Notes: a model not told the origin generated them from the letters alone. Counted from the first letter of the stretch, positions 7,791 to 18,052 are shown. The stretch: DNA of 64,000 bases from Pseudoalteromonas rubra (GCF_000238295.3 NZ_AHCD03000044.1:1302001-1366000); one strand, 5' to 3'. Made by a program: numbers and translations.

Positions 7791-8390
7791 TTGTCCAGTG
7801 ACAATGATATGAAAAATGCCATTGCTAACAGAAGGCGCGCGTTAGCAGTGACAAATCCACATAAAGAAGCACTTGATCTGGCAGAGCATGTGCCATTTCA
7901 GGTGGCGGTAGTTAGTAACCTCTTGTCACTCGATAGAGACCCGGTGATCCGTTCTCTGACTGAGCTAAATACCAGAGAGTTGCGAGTACTGTTGAATGTT
8001 GGTTCTTATGGGCCTATTACGGCAGCCGAAGTGAGCTATCAGTCAAGGCTGGATCCCTATTCAGTCACGCGTGCCGTTAATACTTTGCTGAAACTTGAAT
8101 TGGTAAGTGCAAAGGAATTAACAGGCAAAAGCAAACCTGTGGCACTGACTGAAGCGGGAGAGAAAATATACCGGGAAGTCACAGTTCATGTGCAAAAAAG
8201 AGAAGCAATGCTGACCGAGCATATGTCCGAAGACGAAAAGGCACAATTAAGTGCCTTACTGATGAAGTTAGAACTAACCGCAGAAGAAATACTCGCCAAT
8301 GAAGTCACCGAAATGGAAGCTCAGGGACAGGCAGTGACGCGTGATCATAAGGAAATGCAGCGCTGGTATAAACGCACCAGGCAGAGCTAG
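7791..8390 (+). CDS. MarR-family transcriptional regulator
   Basis: 199-aa winged-helix regulator. The DNA-binding region is about residues 60-130: LTELNTRELRVLLNVGSYGPITAAEVSYQSRLDPYSVTRAVNTLLKLELV, then a wing with SKPVALTEAGEKIY. The flanking helices needed for dimerisation are present. Starts at TTG (7791); a downstream ATG at residue 7 is an alternative. Divergent from the AhpD-like gene with a perfect palindrome between them. It most likely represses both itself and that gene, and responds to an oxidant or small electrophile; the ligand cannot be read from sequence. Confidence 0.85.
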   Translation: MSSDNDMKNAIANRRRALAVTNPHKEALDLAEHVPFQVAVVSNLLSLDRDPVIRSLTELNTRELRVLLNVGSYGPITAAEVSYQSRLDPYSVTRAVNTLLKLELVSAKELTGKSKPVALTEAGEKIYREVTVHVQKREAMLTEHMSEDEKAQLSALLMKLELTAEEILANEVTEMEAQGQAVTRDHKEMQRWYKRTRQS

Positions 8391-8397
8391 TTTATTG

Positions 8398-8856
8398 CTA
8401 TAGGGCATCCATACGATCGATTTCGACTTTTCGGCTGCTAAAGCGACATTGACTTGTATCGTAATCAAAGGTGTCTAAGTAACGACCGCTGATGATTTTT
8501 GTCGTCGTCGGTTGTGCATTATTTTTCAGTAGTAAAATAAAGTGAGATTCGCCAGCAAGTGCATCGTTTTTACGGAACTGGCGAGACGAAGTCATCATAT
8601 GAACGGTTTGTGTGTTATTGCGCGCTTTATTGAAACGGTCGACAATCTCGGTCTTGTTATTGAGTGAAATATTAAGTTTCTCGACGGTAAAGCGTGCATT
8701 ATCTGTGAATAGTGCAGCATATTGATCCTCGTTTCCTTTATCGCGTACTTCCGGGTAGCTATAAACGAGATCCTGGCAGTTTTTTACGTGGGTGGGTTGC
8801 TCATAAGAGGTGCATCCACCCAACAAAAAAAATAATAGCAGTGAGCGACGATACAT
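8398..8856 (-). CDS. Lipoprotein with NTF2/SnoaL-like fold, function unknown
   Basis: 152-aa protein with a type II signal peptide (MYRRSLLLFFLLGGC; lipobox LGGC, lipidated Cys at about 15). The mature part has the pattern of the NTF2/SnoaL-like fold: an N-terminal helix, GNEDQYAALFTDNARFTVEKLNI, then strands with HMMTSSRQFRKNDALAGESHFILLLK. Such domains are enzymes or binding modules. No catalytic residues can be assigned. Convergent with the MarR gene, 7 bp apart. Confidence 0.65.
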   Translation of the reverse strand: MYRRSLLLFFLLGGCTSYEQPTHVKNCQDLVYSYPEVRDKGNEDQYAALFTDNARFTVEKLNISLNNKTEIVDRFNKARNNTQTVHMMTSSRQFRKNDALAGESHFILLLKNNAQPTTTKIISGRYLDTFDYDTSQCRFSSRKVEIDRMDAL

Positions 8857-8936
8857 GTGCAGGGTCCTGTTATAAAATTGTGACTGGATGATTACACAGT
8901 TTTATTCAGACGCCAAGTGTTGGGGCATATAGCGGG

Positions 8937-9152
8937 TTAATGTTTTTTGTGAGCAGCTTTGCTGGTATTTTTCAATGCTTCGCGTGCTGCAATCATACGA
9001 TACCCGAGTGCGCATGCAATATAGGCAAGCACCAGGGCACTGCCGGTAAGCAGGGTGTCTTTATCCTGAACAAACATCCACAGCATAGCTAACGCAATAC
9101 TTGCGAAAGTAAAGTGTGTGACGAGTGGGTTCATTCGGGTTTTCTTTTTCAT
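8937..9152 (-). CDS. Small inner-membrane protein, unknown function
   Basis: 71 aa with two predicted membrane helices (about residues 11-28 and 33-52) and a Lys/His-rich C-terminal tail (KNTSKAAHKKH). Basic N-terminus MKKKTRMN. I do not recognise a family. Confidence 0.6.
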   Translation of the reverse strand: MKKKTRMNPLVTHFTFASIALAMLWMFVQDKDTLLTGSALVLAYIACALGYRMIAAREALKNTSKAAHKKH

Positions 9153-9439
9153 TACGGTAAAACTAGCTTGGTTAAATATCGAACATATTATAAAACACAG
9201 CGCTTAAACATGATAGTAATTTACGTTTTTTATTTCCTGTTGTAGTTAAAAAGTGCTGTTTGTTAGTTTGTTTCTCATCCTTTGAGCGATCTCTGTTTAT
9301 GTACCCTGTGTGTTTGTTGCGATCAAAAGCATGTGTAAGTGGTTTAGGCACAGAGAGTTTGACCCAGAATAAGTTCTTGCTCTGGCAATATTTTACAATG
9401 GCATAAGTAGCCGTGTTCGTGCTGATGTAGGAGGGAATA

Positions 9440-11043
9440 GTGAAAATCATCCGTCGCTGGAAGTTGGACCTGAAGCAGCTCATATTATTGCTGGTCAGTG
9501 CCGGTATCGTGTTAGCTGTATATAGTGCCTTAATGGCTAGCTATCGAGTGCACGAACGAGCATTTATTAAAGACACGCTTGCTGCGAATCAGGCATATGC
9601 GCAAAAGCTGGCTGCCGTTACAGAGTTGTTTTTGCAGTCACTGAATAGTCAGTTGCGCGTTAGTGCTGGCCACATTGCTAATCATTTTGACGATAGTCAA
9701 GCTATCGATGTAGAGCTGGCACGCTTGCTTACCCAAACTAACAGTTTTGATTCCCTGGTTGTCATTGATGCTCAGCGTAAGATCATTTCGGCTCAGCCAT
9801 CGAGCCTGGCGCTCAAAGGGTTAACATTAGACCCTTCGCTGTCTTTGCCGATTGAGCTACAGCAACCCCATATCCTTGACCCATTCGTCTCGCCTGCTGG
9901 TAATTTGTTGGTGAGCCCGACATTTCCGATTTTTACCCCTGACGGTACCTATCTTGGTTTTATCGCAGGTGGGATCTATCTGCAAGGTGATACCATTTTA
10001 AATCAATTATTGGGTACTCATCATGCTTCTGAACACTCCTATGTTTATGTGGTAGATAAAAGTAAAAGGCTGATCTATCACAAAGATAATCATCGAGTGG
10101 GGGAGCATATTCCGGGTAATGTCGCGATTAATGCGGTATTAAGTGGTCAATCAGGCGCTGTTGAGGTACTTAATAGTCAAGGTGTCGACATGCTCGCTGG
10201 GTTTGCACCCGTATCCACCACTGGGTGGGGAATAATAAGCCAACGTGCCCTTACCAGTATCGTCGCTGAGTTAGATTTGACGCATACCAACGTATTGTAT
10301 TCTACTTTGCCATTTGCGCTGGCTATTTTTGTGGCGACTTTGTGTGCCGGGTTCCTGATAGCCAGGCCTTTGGCGCAACTTGCACAAAATGTTAGCTACT
10401 GAGTCCCGGAAATCTGCGTTGTATCGATGAAACACCAGCCTGGTACTTTGAGGCAGAAAATCTAAAATCAGCAATCCTGAATAGCTCTGAGCTGCTGGGG
10501 CAGGAGATCAGGGAGTTGGAAGAAGACAGGAAAATGGACCCGCTCACTAAACTCAATAACCGACTGGCAATGCAATTATGGTTGGATAATGTCAAAAGCA
10601 TGCATTATCAGTTCTCAGTTATGGCACTGGACGTTGATCATTTTAAGTTAATTAATGATGAGTTTGGCCATGCTGTTGGAGACGAGGTTTTGCGTGCTTT
10701 GGCGGGTGTTATGAAAAAAAACGCGCGTAGTCATGATTTTGTGTGTCGAAGTGGGGGGGAAGAGTTTCTGATTTTCATGCCATTTGTTGATGCGAATCGC
10801 GCATTTAGCATAGCAGAACGGTTACGCATTGCGATAAGCGAACACGCCATGCCTTTGTCCAGACCAGTGACGGTGTCGATTGGCATTGCCTGTTGGCCAG
10901 CGCACAGTAAAAGCATAGATGAAACACTTAAAATGGCAGATCAAGCACTTTATCAGGCTAAACACAAAGGCCGAAATCAAACTTGTCAGGCCAAGCTCAC
11001 ACCACATGCCGCGAATCATGATGTGGCGCGCCACGCCGTTTAG
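9440..11043 (+). pseudogene. Membrane diguanylate cyclase (Cache-TM-GGDEF), split by a 1-base frameshift
   Basis: Two frames join into one ~534-aa protein. Part one (9440-10402): GTG start with AGGAGGG upstream, TM helix (about 12-32), a periplasmic dCache-like sensor (about 40-275; PTFPIFTPDGTYLGFIAGGIYL and FAPVSTTGWGIISQ), and a second TM. Part two continues in the other frame from about 10396: a linker (LSPGNLRCIDETPAWYFEAENL), a short coiled coil, then a GGDEF domain with RSGGEEF at the active site and an inhibitory I-site RSHD five residues before it. The frames join if one base is added at 10396-10399, with a C in the TAC/CTG junction being the simplest. Both halves are otherwise intact. 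If repaired it would make c-di-GMP from GTP in response to a periplasmic ligand. Confidence 0.85.
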
Positions 11044-11316
11044 CGCTTAATTTTTGTAAACATTATTCGGTTTTACAAAGGAGTGTTTGAACCTGATCTC
11101 GTGTTGTGGTATGAATAATATCATACAGCTGGTCAGACTAGGTTTACCACTAATCCTTATTTGACTTTGTAGAGCACAGGGATTGACGATGCTAAGAAAT
11201 AAGTTCGATTTATTGATCTGTATCGAGAACAAGTCTTGCTTTTAATTCTATCATTGCAATTTGTTAAAATACCTGTTGATATTGAAAACAATAAAATATA
11301 AGAACTTAGCCGAACA

Positions 11317-13887
11317 ATGACTTTTTCATTTAGTACATTTTACAATTTGTGTAGTAGTGAGGCGCGCTATGAATTGGCGCTCGATTTGATCTATGAGAAG
11401 TTCAAGCCGGCTCATTGTTTGATTGGCAAATTCATTGATGCCGATACTCGGGTCAAAACGGTTGCCTATTCTGTTGATGGTAATCGCTCAAACGATATTA
11501 TCTATGACCTCGAAGGAACGCCCTGTAATGACGCAAAAACCAGTCAGGGGGTTTGTTCTATCAGCTGCAACCTGCAGCAAATGTACGCAGAAGACGAAAT
11601 CCTTAAGATTTTTAATATTGATGGCTATCTCGGCGTCACATTGCGGGCACTGGATCATAAGCCGATAGGTATTATGGTTTGTCTTTTCGACGAAAAAGTG
11701 ACCGTCTGCGACGAAGATAAGCATTGGTTTCGTGAGCTCAGCTTGCTGGTCGGGGCTGAGTTAAATCACAACCTTGAAATTGCGGCCCAACAAATACTCG
11801 TTAAACAACTGGCAAAGGGCGAGCGGATCGCTAAGCTCAGCTCATGGAGCTGGAATATTAGCCGGGATAAGCACATATTCAGCCATGAAATGCGTCGCCT
11901 TTTGCAGCATCGGGAAGAAACACTAACCCTTGATGACTTTACGAACTGCTTAACAGAGGCCGATCAAAAGCGACTGAGAGTCATTATACAAAAGCTCAGG
12001 ACCGGGCATCTCGATTACATAGACGTTAATGTAGCGCACAAGAAGCGCACTAATTTACGTGGGCTGTATCGCATTATCGGTCGTGTTGAGCAGTGTGATG
12101 AGCAACGCGATGAGCGTGTATTTAGCGCAACGGTTCAGGACGTTTCCTATATCTATTCACTGAATAAGCAGCTTGAACTGACCAACGTGGTATTTGAACA
12201 CGCCACTGAAGCCATCATGATCACTGACGGCGAAAACAAAATTATAATGGTTAACCGTGCCTTTGAGCGTCTGACCGGATATACCGGTCATGAGTTGATG
12301 GGACGTGATCCTTCAGTACTGTCCTCCGGCCAACATGGTGACGACTTCTATCATCAGATGTGGAATAGCCTGATGAGTGCGGGCTGCTGGAAGGGCGAGA
12401 TATTTAACCGCCGCAAAAACGGTCAGATTTTTCCTGAAGAGTTGACACTTAGCCTGGTGAAAGATGAGCAAGGAGAGATAGTCAATTATGTTGCGATTTT
12501 CCGCGATATTACCGAGTGGAAGCGCAACGAAGCACAACTCATGTTTTACGCAAATCACGAGCCTTTAACAGCGCTGCTCAATCGTCGCTGTTTTATTGAT
12601 ATTGTTGAAGAGAAAATTTCCGCCAGTCGTAGCTTGCACACCCCCTGTTCTTTGTTGTTTATCGGTCTGGATCATTTTAAAGAAGTGAATGATATCTATG
12701 GCCCGGAAATTGGCGATAAAGTGCTGGTGTCGGTAGCAAAAAGGCTACGAAATGGGATCAGAGAAAATGACACGATTTCTCGCTACGGCGGAGACGAGTT
12801 TGCTATTTTGCTCGATAACACTGACGTTAAAAGTGCATTACAGGTTGCCAAAAAGCTCAGCGATAAAATAAAACAGCCTTATGTCTTCAATGACTTGACG
12901 GTAGAGCTTAGTGCGAGCACAGGCATAGCGCAGTTGGAAAACCGTGGTCGGATCACGGCAGCTAAGTTTATTCGCAATGCTGCTCATGCACTGGAAAGTG
13001 CCAAGAAAACACATCGCGGGCACGTAGCACTTCACAATGCTGCAATTCAAAATGCTTATCTGAATAAAATTAAACTCAAAGACAAACTGAAAGCGGCGCT
13101 TAAAGCCAATTTGCTAACTGTGTATTACCAACCCATTGTTGATGTGCAACGAGGTAAAATTGTCAAATTTGAAGCGCTTGTCAGGTGGTTTGATGACGAG
13201 CAGGGTATGGTTTCACCGGGGACCTTTATTCCGATTGCTGAAGAGTTCGGTTTGATACACCTGATAGGCCAGTTTGTGCTAGATCAAGCCTGCCAGGATT
13301 TGAAAGCAATACATTCGCATGGCTACGACGAAGTAAGCATTTCTATTAACCGCTCTGTCAATGAGTTCAAAACCAGTAACGATCAGTTTAAGTTGGTGAC
13401 AGAAGCGATTGAAAAAGCGCAAGTACCCTATGACAAAGTGACACTGGAAGTGACAGAGTCTATGGCGACGAATCGTTATACCTGGGAACTGTTATCGAAA
13501 CTGAGAGCGCAAGGCGTCAAAATCGCGTTAGATGATTTTTGTACCGGCTACTCGTCGCTGAGCCATCTGGTAGAGAATCAGGTTGATTATCTGAAAATCG
13601 ACAAGTCTTTTGTCGACAGCCTGATGGCAGATAGAAACAAGAAAGTGATGATCAGTTGTTTGCTGAATTTGGCGCAGGAGTTAGGCATCAAAGTTATTGC
13701 GGAGGGCGTTGAGTCTCAGAGCCAGCTTGCAATGCTGGAACAGTTAGGGTGTAACCACATCCAGGGCTTTTATTACAGTCCAGCTCAGCCATTATCTGCG
13801 TGTTTGCGCCTGTTACAGGAATTCAACTCAGGTCAGGTATTCAATGACGAGCTTATTTATATAAGCAAATCATCACAACAACACTAA
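11317..13887 (+). CDS. PAS-GGDEF-EAL dual-domain c-di-GMP protein
   Basis: 856 aa, no membrane helix, so cytoplasmic. Order: GAF-like N-terminal domain (about 1-155), an intermediate PAS-like region (about 165-280), PAS (about 285-405; ATEAIMITDGENKIIMVNRAFERLTGY), GGDEF (about 415-575; SRYGGDEF with GGDEF at 491-495), EAL (about 590-845; FEALVRW with E619). The EAL half retains the residues usually needed for phosphodiesterase activity: EVTESM, DDFCTGYSSL (Cys in place of the usual Gly), KIDKSFV and EGVES. Both activities are possible; which dominates cannot be read from sequence. The input may be the GAF or PAS ligand. Ends into a strong terminator. Confidence 0.9.
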   Translation: MTFSFSTFYNLCSSEARYELALDLIYEKFKPAHCLIGKFIDADTRVKTVAYSVDGNRSNDIIYDLEGTPCNDAKTSQGVCSISCNLQQMYAEDEILKIFNIDGYLGVTLRALDHKPIGIMVCLFDEKVTVCDEDKHWFRELSLLVGAELNHNLEIAAQQILVKQLAKGERIAKLSSWSWNISRDKHIFSHEMRRLLQHREETLTLDDFTNCLTEADQKRLRVIIQKLRTGHLDYIDVNVAHKKRTNLRGLYRIIGRVEQCDEQRDERVFSATVQDVSYIYSLNKQLELTNVVFEHATEAIMITDGENKIIMVNRAFERLTGYTGHELMGRDPSVLSSGQHGDDFYHQMWNSLMSAGCWKGEIFNRRKNGQIFPEELTLSLVKDEQGEIVNYVAIFRDITEWKRNEAQLMFYANHEPLTALLNRRCFIDIVEEKISASRSLHTPCSLLFIGLDHFKEVNDIYGPEIGDKVLVSVAKRLRNGIRENDTISRYGGDEFAILLDNTDVKSALQVAKKLSDKIKQPYVFNDLTVELSASTGIAQLENRGRITAAKFIRNAAHALESAKKTHRGHVALHNAAIQNAYLNKIKLKDKLKAALKANLLTVYYQPIVDVQRGKIVKFEALVRWFDDEQGMVSPGTFIPIAEEFGLIHLIGQFVLDQACQDLKAIHSHGYDEVSISINRSVNEFKTSNDQFKLVTEAIEKAQVPYDKVTLEVTESMATNRYTWELLSKLRAQGVKIALDDFCTGYSSLSHLVENQVDYLKIDKSFVDSLMADRNKKVMISCLLNLAQELGIKVIAEGVESQSQLAMLEQLGCNHIQGFYYSPAQPLSACLRLLQEFNSGQVFNDELIYISKSSQQH

Positions 13888-13918
13888 AAAATAAGGGGCC
13901 ATATCGGCCCCTTATTTT
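13888..13918. terminator. Bidirectional terminator between the GGDEF-EAL gene and hemH
   Basis: Perfect 13-bp stem AAAATAAGGGGCC / GGCCCCTTATTTT with a 5-base loop, between two converging genes. Confidence 0.92.
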
Positions 13919-13928
13919 ATGTATCACA

Positions 13929-14951
13929 CTATCTGATATACGGTTTCAGGATATCGAACAAAGCCGCTAAGTGATCGTCTCTGTCATTCAGTGCTGGAAT
14001 ATAGTGGTAAGTTTCACCACCTGCTTCGATGAAGTACTCGCGGTTTTCTTCTTCAAGTTCTTCAAGTGTTTCCAGGCAGTCCGCGCTAAATGCAGGACTG
14101 AGAATAGCAATTTCTTTGATCCCCTGAGAAGCCAGCTCTTTCAGTGTCACGTCTGTATAGGGTTGTAGCCATTCCTCTCGGCCAAACCGGCTTTGGAAAG
14201 TCGTCATTACTTTGTCTTTGTCTAACTTGAGCTGCTCGCACACAAGTCGGGTGGTTTGTTGACAAAAGCAATGGTAAGGGTCGCCATTATCGAGGAAACG
14301 TTTCGGTGTACCGTGATAAGAAAAAAGTAGCTTTTCTGGCAGACCATGTTTGTCTATATGTTCTTGTACTGAGTTCGCCAGGGCGGTGATATAACTTGGT
14401 TGTTTGTGATAGCCATTGATAAAGCTCAGACTTGGCACCCAGCGCCAGGTTTTCAGTACGTTTGCAACCGCGTCAAACGTTGAGCCTGTTGTTGCACTGC
14501 TGTACTGTGGGTAAAGTGGGAATACCACGATGTTAGTGATCCCTTTTGAACGCAGTGCTTCAAGACCGCTCTGAATAGACGGGTTACCATAGCGCATTGC
14601 CATGACCACCTCGACGTTTTCGTAGTTTTGCTCTTTTAGTAGTGCGCTCAGTTTATTACACTGATCTTGCGTAATTTGTACCAGAGGTGATCCCTCTTCA
14701 GTCCAGATACTGGCATAGGCCTTGGCGGATCTGCTGGGTCTGACTCTTAAGATAACGCCGTGCAGTATTAACCACCAAAGTGCTCTGGGCAGCTCGACGA
14801 TACGAGGATCAGACAAAAACTCACGAAGATAATTTCTTAGAGCAGGTGCATTTGGGGCATCCGGGCTGCCCAAATTGGTTACCAGAACGCCGATTTTTTC
14901 ATTAAATCTGTTCTCGTGTGGATTATCAGTAATGGCAGAAAGCTTTGGCAC
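13929..14951 (-). CDS. hemH: Ferrochelatase
   Basis: Inserts Fe2+ into protoporphyrin IX, the last step of haem synthesis. 340 aa. Conserved segments: GVLVTNLGSPDAP at the N-terminus, FPLYPQYSSATTGS, the active-site LFSYHGTPKRF with the metal-site His, and AFSADCLETLEEL with the conserved Glu residues. GTG start with AAGGAG 7 nt upstream. Single-gene transcript. Haem-using proteins (H-NOX, the bd oxidase) are encoded elsewhere in this window, but no direct link is visible. Confidence 0.96.
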   Translation of the reverse strand: MPKLSAITDNPHENRFNEKIGVLVTNLGSPDAPNAPALRNYLREFLSDPRIVELPRALWWLILHGVILRVRPSRSAKAYASIWTEEGSPLVQITQDQCNKLSALLKEQNYENVEVVMAMRYGNPSIQSGLEALRSKGITNIVVFPLYPQYSSATTGSTFDAVANVLKTWRWVPSLSFINGYHKQPSYITALANSVQEHIDKHGLPEKLLFSYHGTPKRFLDNGDPYHCFCQQTTRLVCEQLKLDKDKVMTTFQSRFGREEWLQPYTDVTLKELASQGIKEIAILSPAFSADCLETLEELEEENREYFIEAGGETYHYIPALNDRDDHLAALFDILKPYIR

Positions 14952-15170
14952 TCACGGCTCCTTTGGTGTGTTCTGTTAGCCTTGCTATTCTACATAAAAG
15001 GCTAGAGTGAAAAAACGATTTTCGGTTGTACGTACTTGGCGTTGTATTGGATCTAGTTATTTTGTCTTAAAAAAACGGCGAAATATAGATTTGTTGTTGC
15101 AAAAACAGCGCATTAGTCGTATTTTCTCGCTTCGCAGAAGCAATTAATAGCATAGAATTCGAGTTTAAAG

Positions 15171-16721
15171 ATGCGATTAAATCACCCCGTCACCAATCAG
15201 GAAAAACGCTTTTCCGCTGACACCCGACTAATTTCAGTAACCGATCTGAAAGGCACAATACTAGACTGCAACGAACATTTTGTTGAAGTCAGTGGGTATG
15301 CCAAAGATGAACTAATTGGCCAGCCACATAACTTGGTCCGCCACCCGGATATGCCTGAAATCGCATTTAAGACCATGTGGGATCAATTAAAGGCGGGTAA
15401 ACCCTGGATGGGATTAGTTAAGAACCGCTGTAAGAATGGCGACCATTACTGGGTGAATGCGTATGTCACGCCAATGACGGAAGGTGGAAAAATTATCGGC
15501 TACGAATCTGTCCGTAGCTGCCCGGATCGTGAATCTGTCACGAGAGCAGAAGCGCTCTACAAACGAGTTAAATCAGGTCAACGCGATAAAGTAAAACTAC
15601 CGAAGCTGCGTGCAATTTGGCCATCACTGGCTGTGCTCACTGCACTCTTTTTATATTTATCAGTGAATGAAATGCTTGGATTTGGTTGGTTGGTAGCCAA
15701 CACCCTGGCTTTGTTTGCCTATAACACGTATCGCGATAACGAGCAGCTGGGCAGGATAGATAAAGTGATGTCGCACAGTTTCTGTGATGATATTGCCACG
15801 CAGGTTTATTCTCCCTGGAGTGGTAAGATGGCTCAACTACACGTCAAGCTGCTTAGCGAGCGTGCGCATCTGGATACTATCATTACGCGAATTGAGTTTG
15901 CAGCTAAGGGAGTCGCTGGTGGTGCCAAAGAGAGTAACAGTAAAAGTATTGAAACCTCTCAATGCCTGACAAAGCAACAACTCGAAACTGAGCTGGTAGC
16001 AACTGCGATGAATGAAATGGCAACCACCATCAATGAAGTCTCGCATAGTGTCCAGGCAAGTTCAGAAGATGCTAAAGGGGTACTCGTATTAGCCCAGGAA
16101 AGTGCACGTAGCTCTGAGGAGACCCGCGCCTCAATAGAAAGTTTGGGAGCAACCGTTGTTGATATCAAGGACTCAGTGTTAGGTGTAGCAAAACAAACAT
16201 CTAAAATTGCAGAAGCGGCACAGATCATTGAGCAAATCGCTGAACAAACTAATCTGCTTGCTCTGAACGCTGCAATCGAGGCGGCAAGAGCCGGGGAGCA
16301 AGGTAGAGGCTTTGCTGTAGTTGCCGATGAAGTGCGTCATTTAGCACAGAGAACGCAGGAGTCGACTAAAGAAATCCATGCAATCATAGAACAGTTGACA
16401 CAAAGCACACAAAACGCCGAATTCATTGCAAAGCGGGGAGAAGATGAATCCCGCCAGGGCATTGAGCAGCTTTCACACTCTTCTCAAAAATTAGAGGGGA
16501 TTTATCAACTGATTGAAAAAATCAGCGCCAGCAGTATGCAAATTGCCACTGCGGTGGAAGAGCAAGCAACCGTATCTGAAGATATTAATCAGCAGGTAGT
16601 GAGCATTGCAACACTCGCGAACACAAGCGCGAATAGTTCAAATGAAATGCATGTGATCAGCGAAGAGCTGACCACAGTGGCAAATGATATGTATGAACTC
16701 GTTGTCAGATTTAAACGCTAG
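15171..16721 (+). CDS. PAS-containing methyl-accepting chemotaxis protein (Aer-like)
   Basis: 516 aa. The N-terminal PAS (about 15-125) has the Aer-type signature NLVRHPDMPEIAFKTMW and NRCKNGDHYWVNAYVTPM, which in E. coli Aer binds FAD and senses redox or energy state. A hydrophobic segment (about 145-190) anchors it, with no periplasmic domain. The C-terminal signalling domain contains the conserved hairpin tip (EQTNLLALNAAIEAARAGEQ) that docks CheA/CheW. The stop TAG overlaps the stop of the convergent regulator gene in a shared CTAG. Confidence 0.92.
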   Translation: MRLNHPVTNQEKRFSADTRLISVTDLKGTILDCNEHFVEVSGYAKDELIGQPHNLVRHPDMPEIAFKTMWDQLKAGKPWMGLVKNRCKNGDHYWVNAYVTPMTEGGKIIGYESVRSCPDRESVTRAEALYKRVKSGQRDKVKLPKLRAIWPSLAVLTALFLYLSVNEMLGFGWLVANTLALFAYNTYRDNEQLGRIDKVMSHSFCDDIATQVYSPWSGKMAQLHVKLLSERAHLDTIITRIEFAAKGVAGGAKESNSKSIETSQCLTKQQLETELVATAMNEMATTINEVSHSVQASSEDAKGVLVLAQESARSSEETRASIESLGATVVDIKDSVLGVAKQTSKIAEAAQIIEQIAEQTNLLALNAAIEAARAGEQGRGFAVVADEVRHLAQRTQESTKEIHAIIEQLTQSTQNAEFIAKRGEDESRQGIEQLSHSSQKLEGIYQLIEKISASSMQIATAVEEQATVSEDINQQVVSIATLANTSANSSNEMHVISEELTTVANDMYELVVRFKR

Positions 16722-18052
16722 GTTTTAATCAGAATTCTAAATGGGGTTGGTTTTTGTGATTCAAGCTGTTGTAGTTTAGCGACCGTTGCAGCGGTAAAAA
16801 CATGCCCCTTAGGTAACAGCATTATGCCTTTGTGGCTATGGATAGCCAGGCCCAGCTCCATGCCTGGCTTGAGTTTTTGTGCATCAATGATATTCATTGA
16901 CCCTACCTGCTCTGTGCCTGCTGCGTCAGTTTGAACAGATTGCTCTAATGCAGCGACTACCTTAGGGTGGTAAAAGGAGCCGCTGTACATTTTTATCATT
17001 TCCAATGCATGAGCGCGCTGTTCTTTTTCCGGGTTCCTGGTTTTTAGCAGGTGTTCTACGTAATCCCTGACTGCCGCAAGAATGTGCGCGCCGATGGGGA
17101 TTTCCTTGCCCTTTAAGCCTTTCGGGATGCCTTGCCCGTTATACTTTTCATATTGATGATAGATAGCTTCGCCAACATCACTTAGATGCTGTGCCGGCAT
17201 GAGCATCAGCTGCGCGGTCGCTGGGTGTGTAAAGAATAATTTTCGTTGCTGGGGACTTAACTGTTCGACAGGCTGATTATAAAGGGCTGGATCCATTGCC
17301 AGCAGGCCTACCTGCGCCAAGTAACCAGCCATCTTAGTCAGTTGTATGACTTTTTCACTGAGCCCAAGTTTATGGGCCACCAGACCACAAAGGTGTGCAA
17401 TGTGTTTTGCCAGATCCGCATTGATGTAGGGGTTAGCATTAATAAAATTGTACAGCAGTTCTACGGTTGCTTTATGCTCATCTTGTTCTCGTTTGTTCGC
17501 CGTTTCAAGTTGGCGAAGTACTGTTCTGATCTGTGCAGTACGCTTTTCCACCAACTCTTCGAGATTGCCATTGAGCACCTTCAGCTGGTCATTTTGTTTG
17601 CTAACCTCTTCCTGAAGTGCCTGATTGTATTGTTTAAGGCGGTATTTTTCGGCGGCATCTTTAATGACGTGGATAAGGGCTTCATTCTGCCAGGGCTTTT
17701 GAAGAAAGTTATGGATCCCGCCTTCATTAATGGCTGCAATCGTCGAATCCATATCAGCGTAGCCAGACAGCAAGATGCGTTGTGATTCGGGTGAGACTTG
17801 CCTCGCTTTGGTCAGGAACTCAACACCATCCATTTCTGGCATTCTCATATCTGAGATGATCACTTCAAAATCATTATCATCAAGCGCTTTAAGCGCAAGT
17901 TCTCCACATTCATATATGGCCACCTGCATACCTGCCATACCCAGTGTTCTTCTGAGTACTTTAAGTACGCCCGGTTCATCATCCAGGCACAATACTCGAA
18001 TAGGACCGGACGGAGGCGTAGCAATTTCAGGTTTTTGGCTGTGTTCCATCAT
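16718..18052 (-). CDS. hnoD: Response regulator with degenerate HD-GYP domain (HnoD-like)
   Basis: 444 aa. REC domain (about 18-135) with acidic pair D24/D25, phospho-acceptor D68 (VIISDMRMPEMDG) and the Lys of FLQKPW. A coiled coil follows (about 140-195), then a domain aligning with HD-GYP phosphodiesterases (about 200-365). The metal ligands are lost: the HD pair of LLHDIGK is AQ (AGYLAQVGLL), the HHE..DGTGYP motif reads HQYEKYNGQGIP, and the last Asp position is replaced (AAVRDYVEHLL). It is therefore probably not a hydrolase. It is divergent from an H-NOX/kinase pair. In Shewanella oneidensis a REC-degenerate HD-GYP protein, HnoD, acts with HnoX and HnoK as an allosteric controller of a c-di-GMP phosphodiesterase. 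Assignment is by architecture and position. Confidence 0.8.
   Translation of the reverse strand: MMEHSQKPEIATPPSGPIRVLCLDDEPGVLKVLRRTLGMAGMQVAIYECGELALKALDDNDFEVIISDMRMPEMDGVEFLTKARQVSPESQRILLSGYADMDSTIAAINEGGIHNFLQKPWQNEALIHVIKDAAEKYRLKQYNQALQEEVSKQNDQLKVLNGNLEELVEKRTAQIRTVLRQLETANKREQDEHKATVELLYNFINANPYINADLAKHIAHLCGLVAHKLGLSEKVIQLTKMAGYLAQVGLLAMDPALYNQPVEQLSPQQRKLFFTHPATAQLMLMPAQHLSDVGEAIYHQYEKYNGQGIPKGLKGKEIPIGAHILAAVRDYVEHLLKTRNPEKEQRAHALEMIKMYSGSFYHPKVVAALEQSVQTDAAGTEQVGSMNIIDAQKLKPGMELGLAIHSHKGIMLLPKGHVFTAATVAKLQQLESQKPTPFRILIKT

Noticed and set aside
9172..9483. 103-codon minus-strand frame
   Set aside because: Overlaps the signal-anchored start of the Cache-GGDEF gene and has no ribosome site or family.
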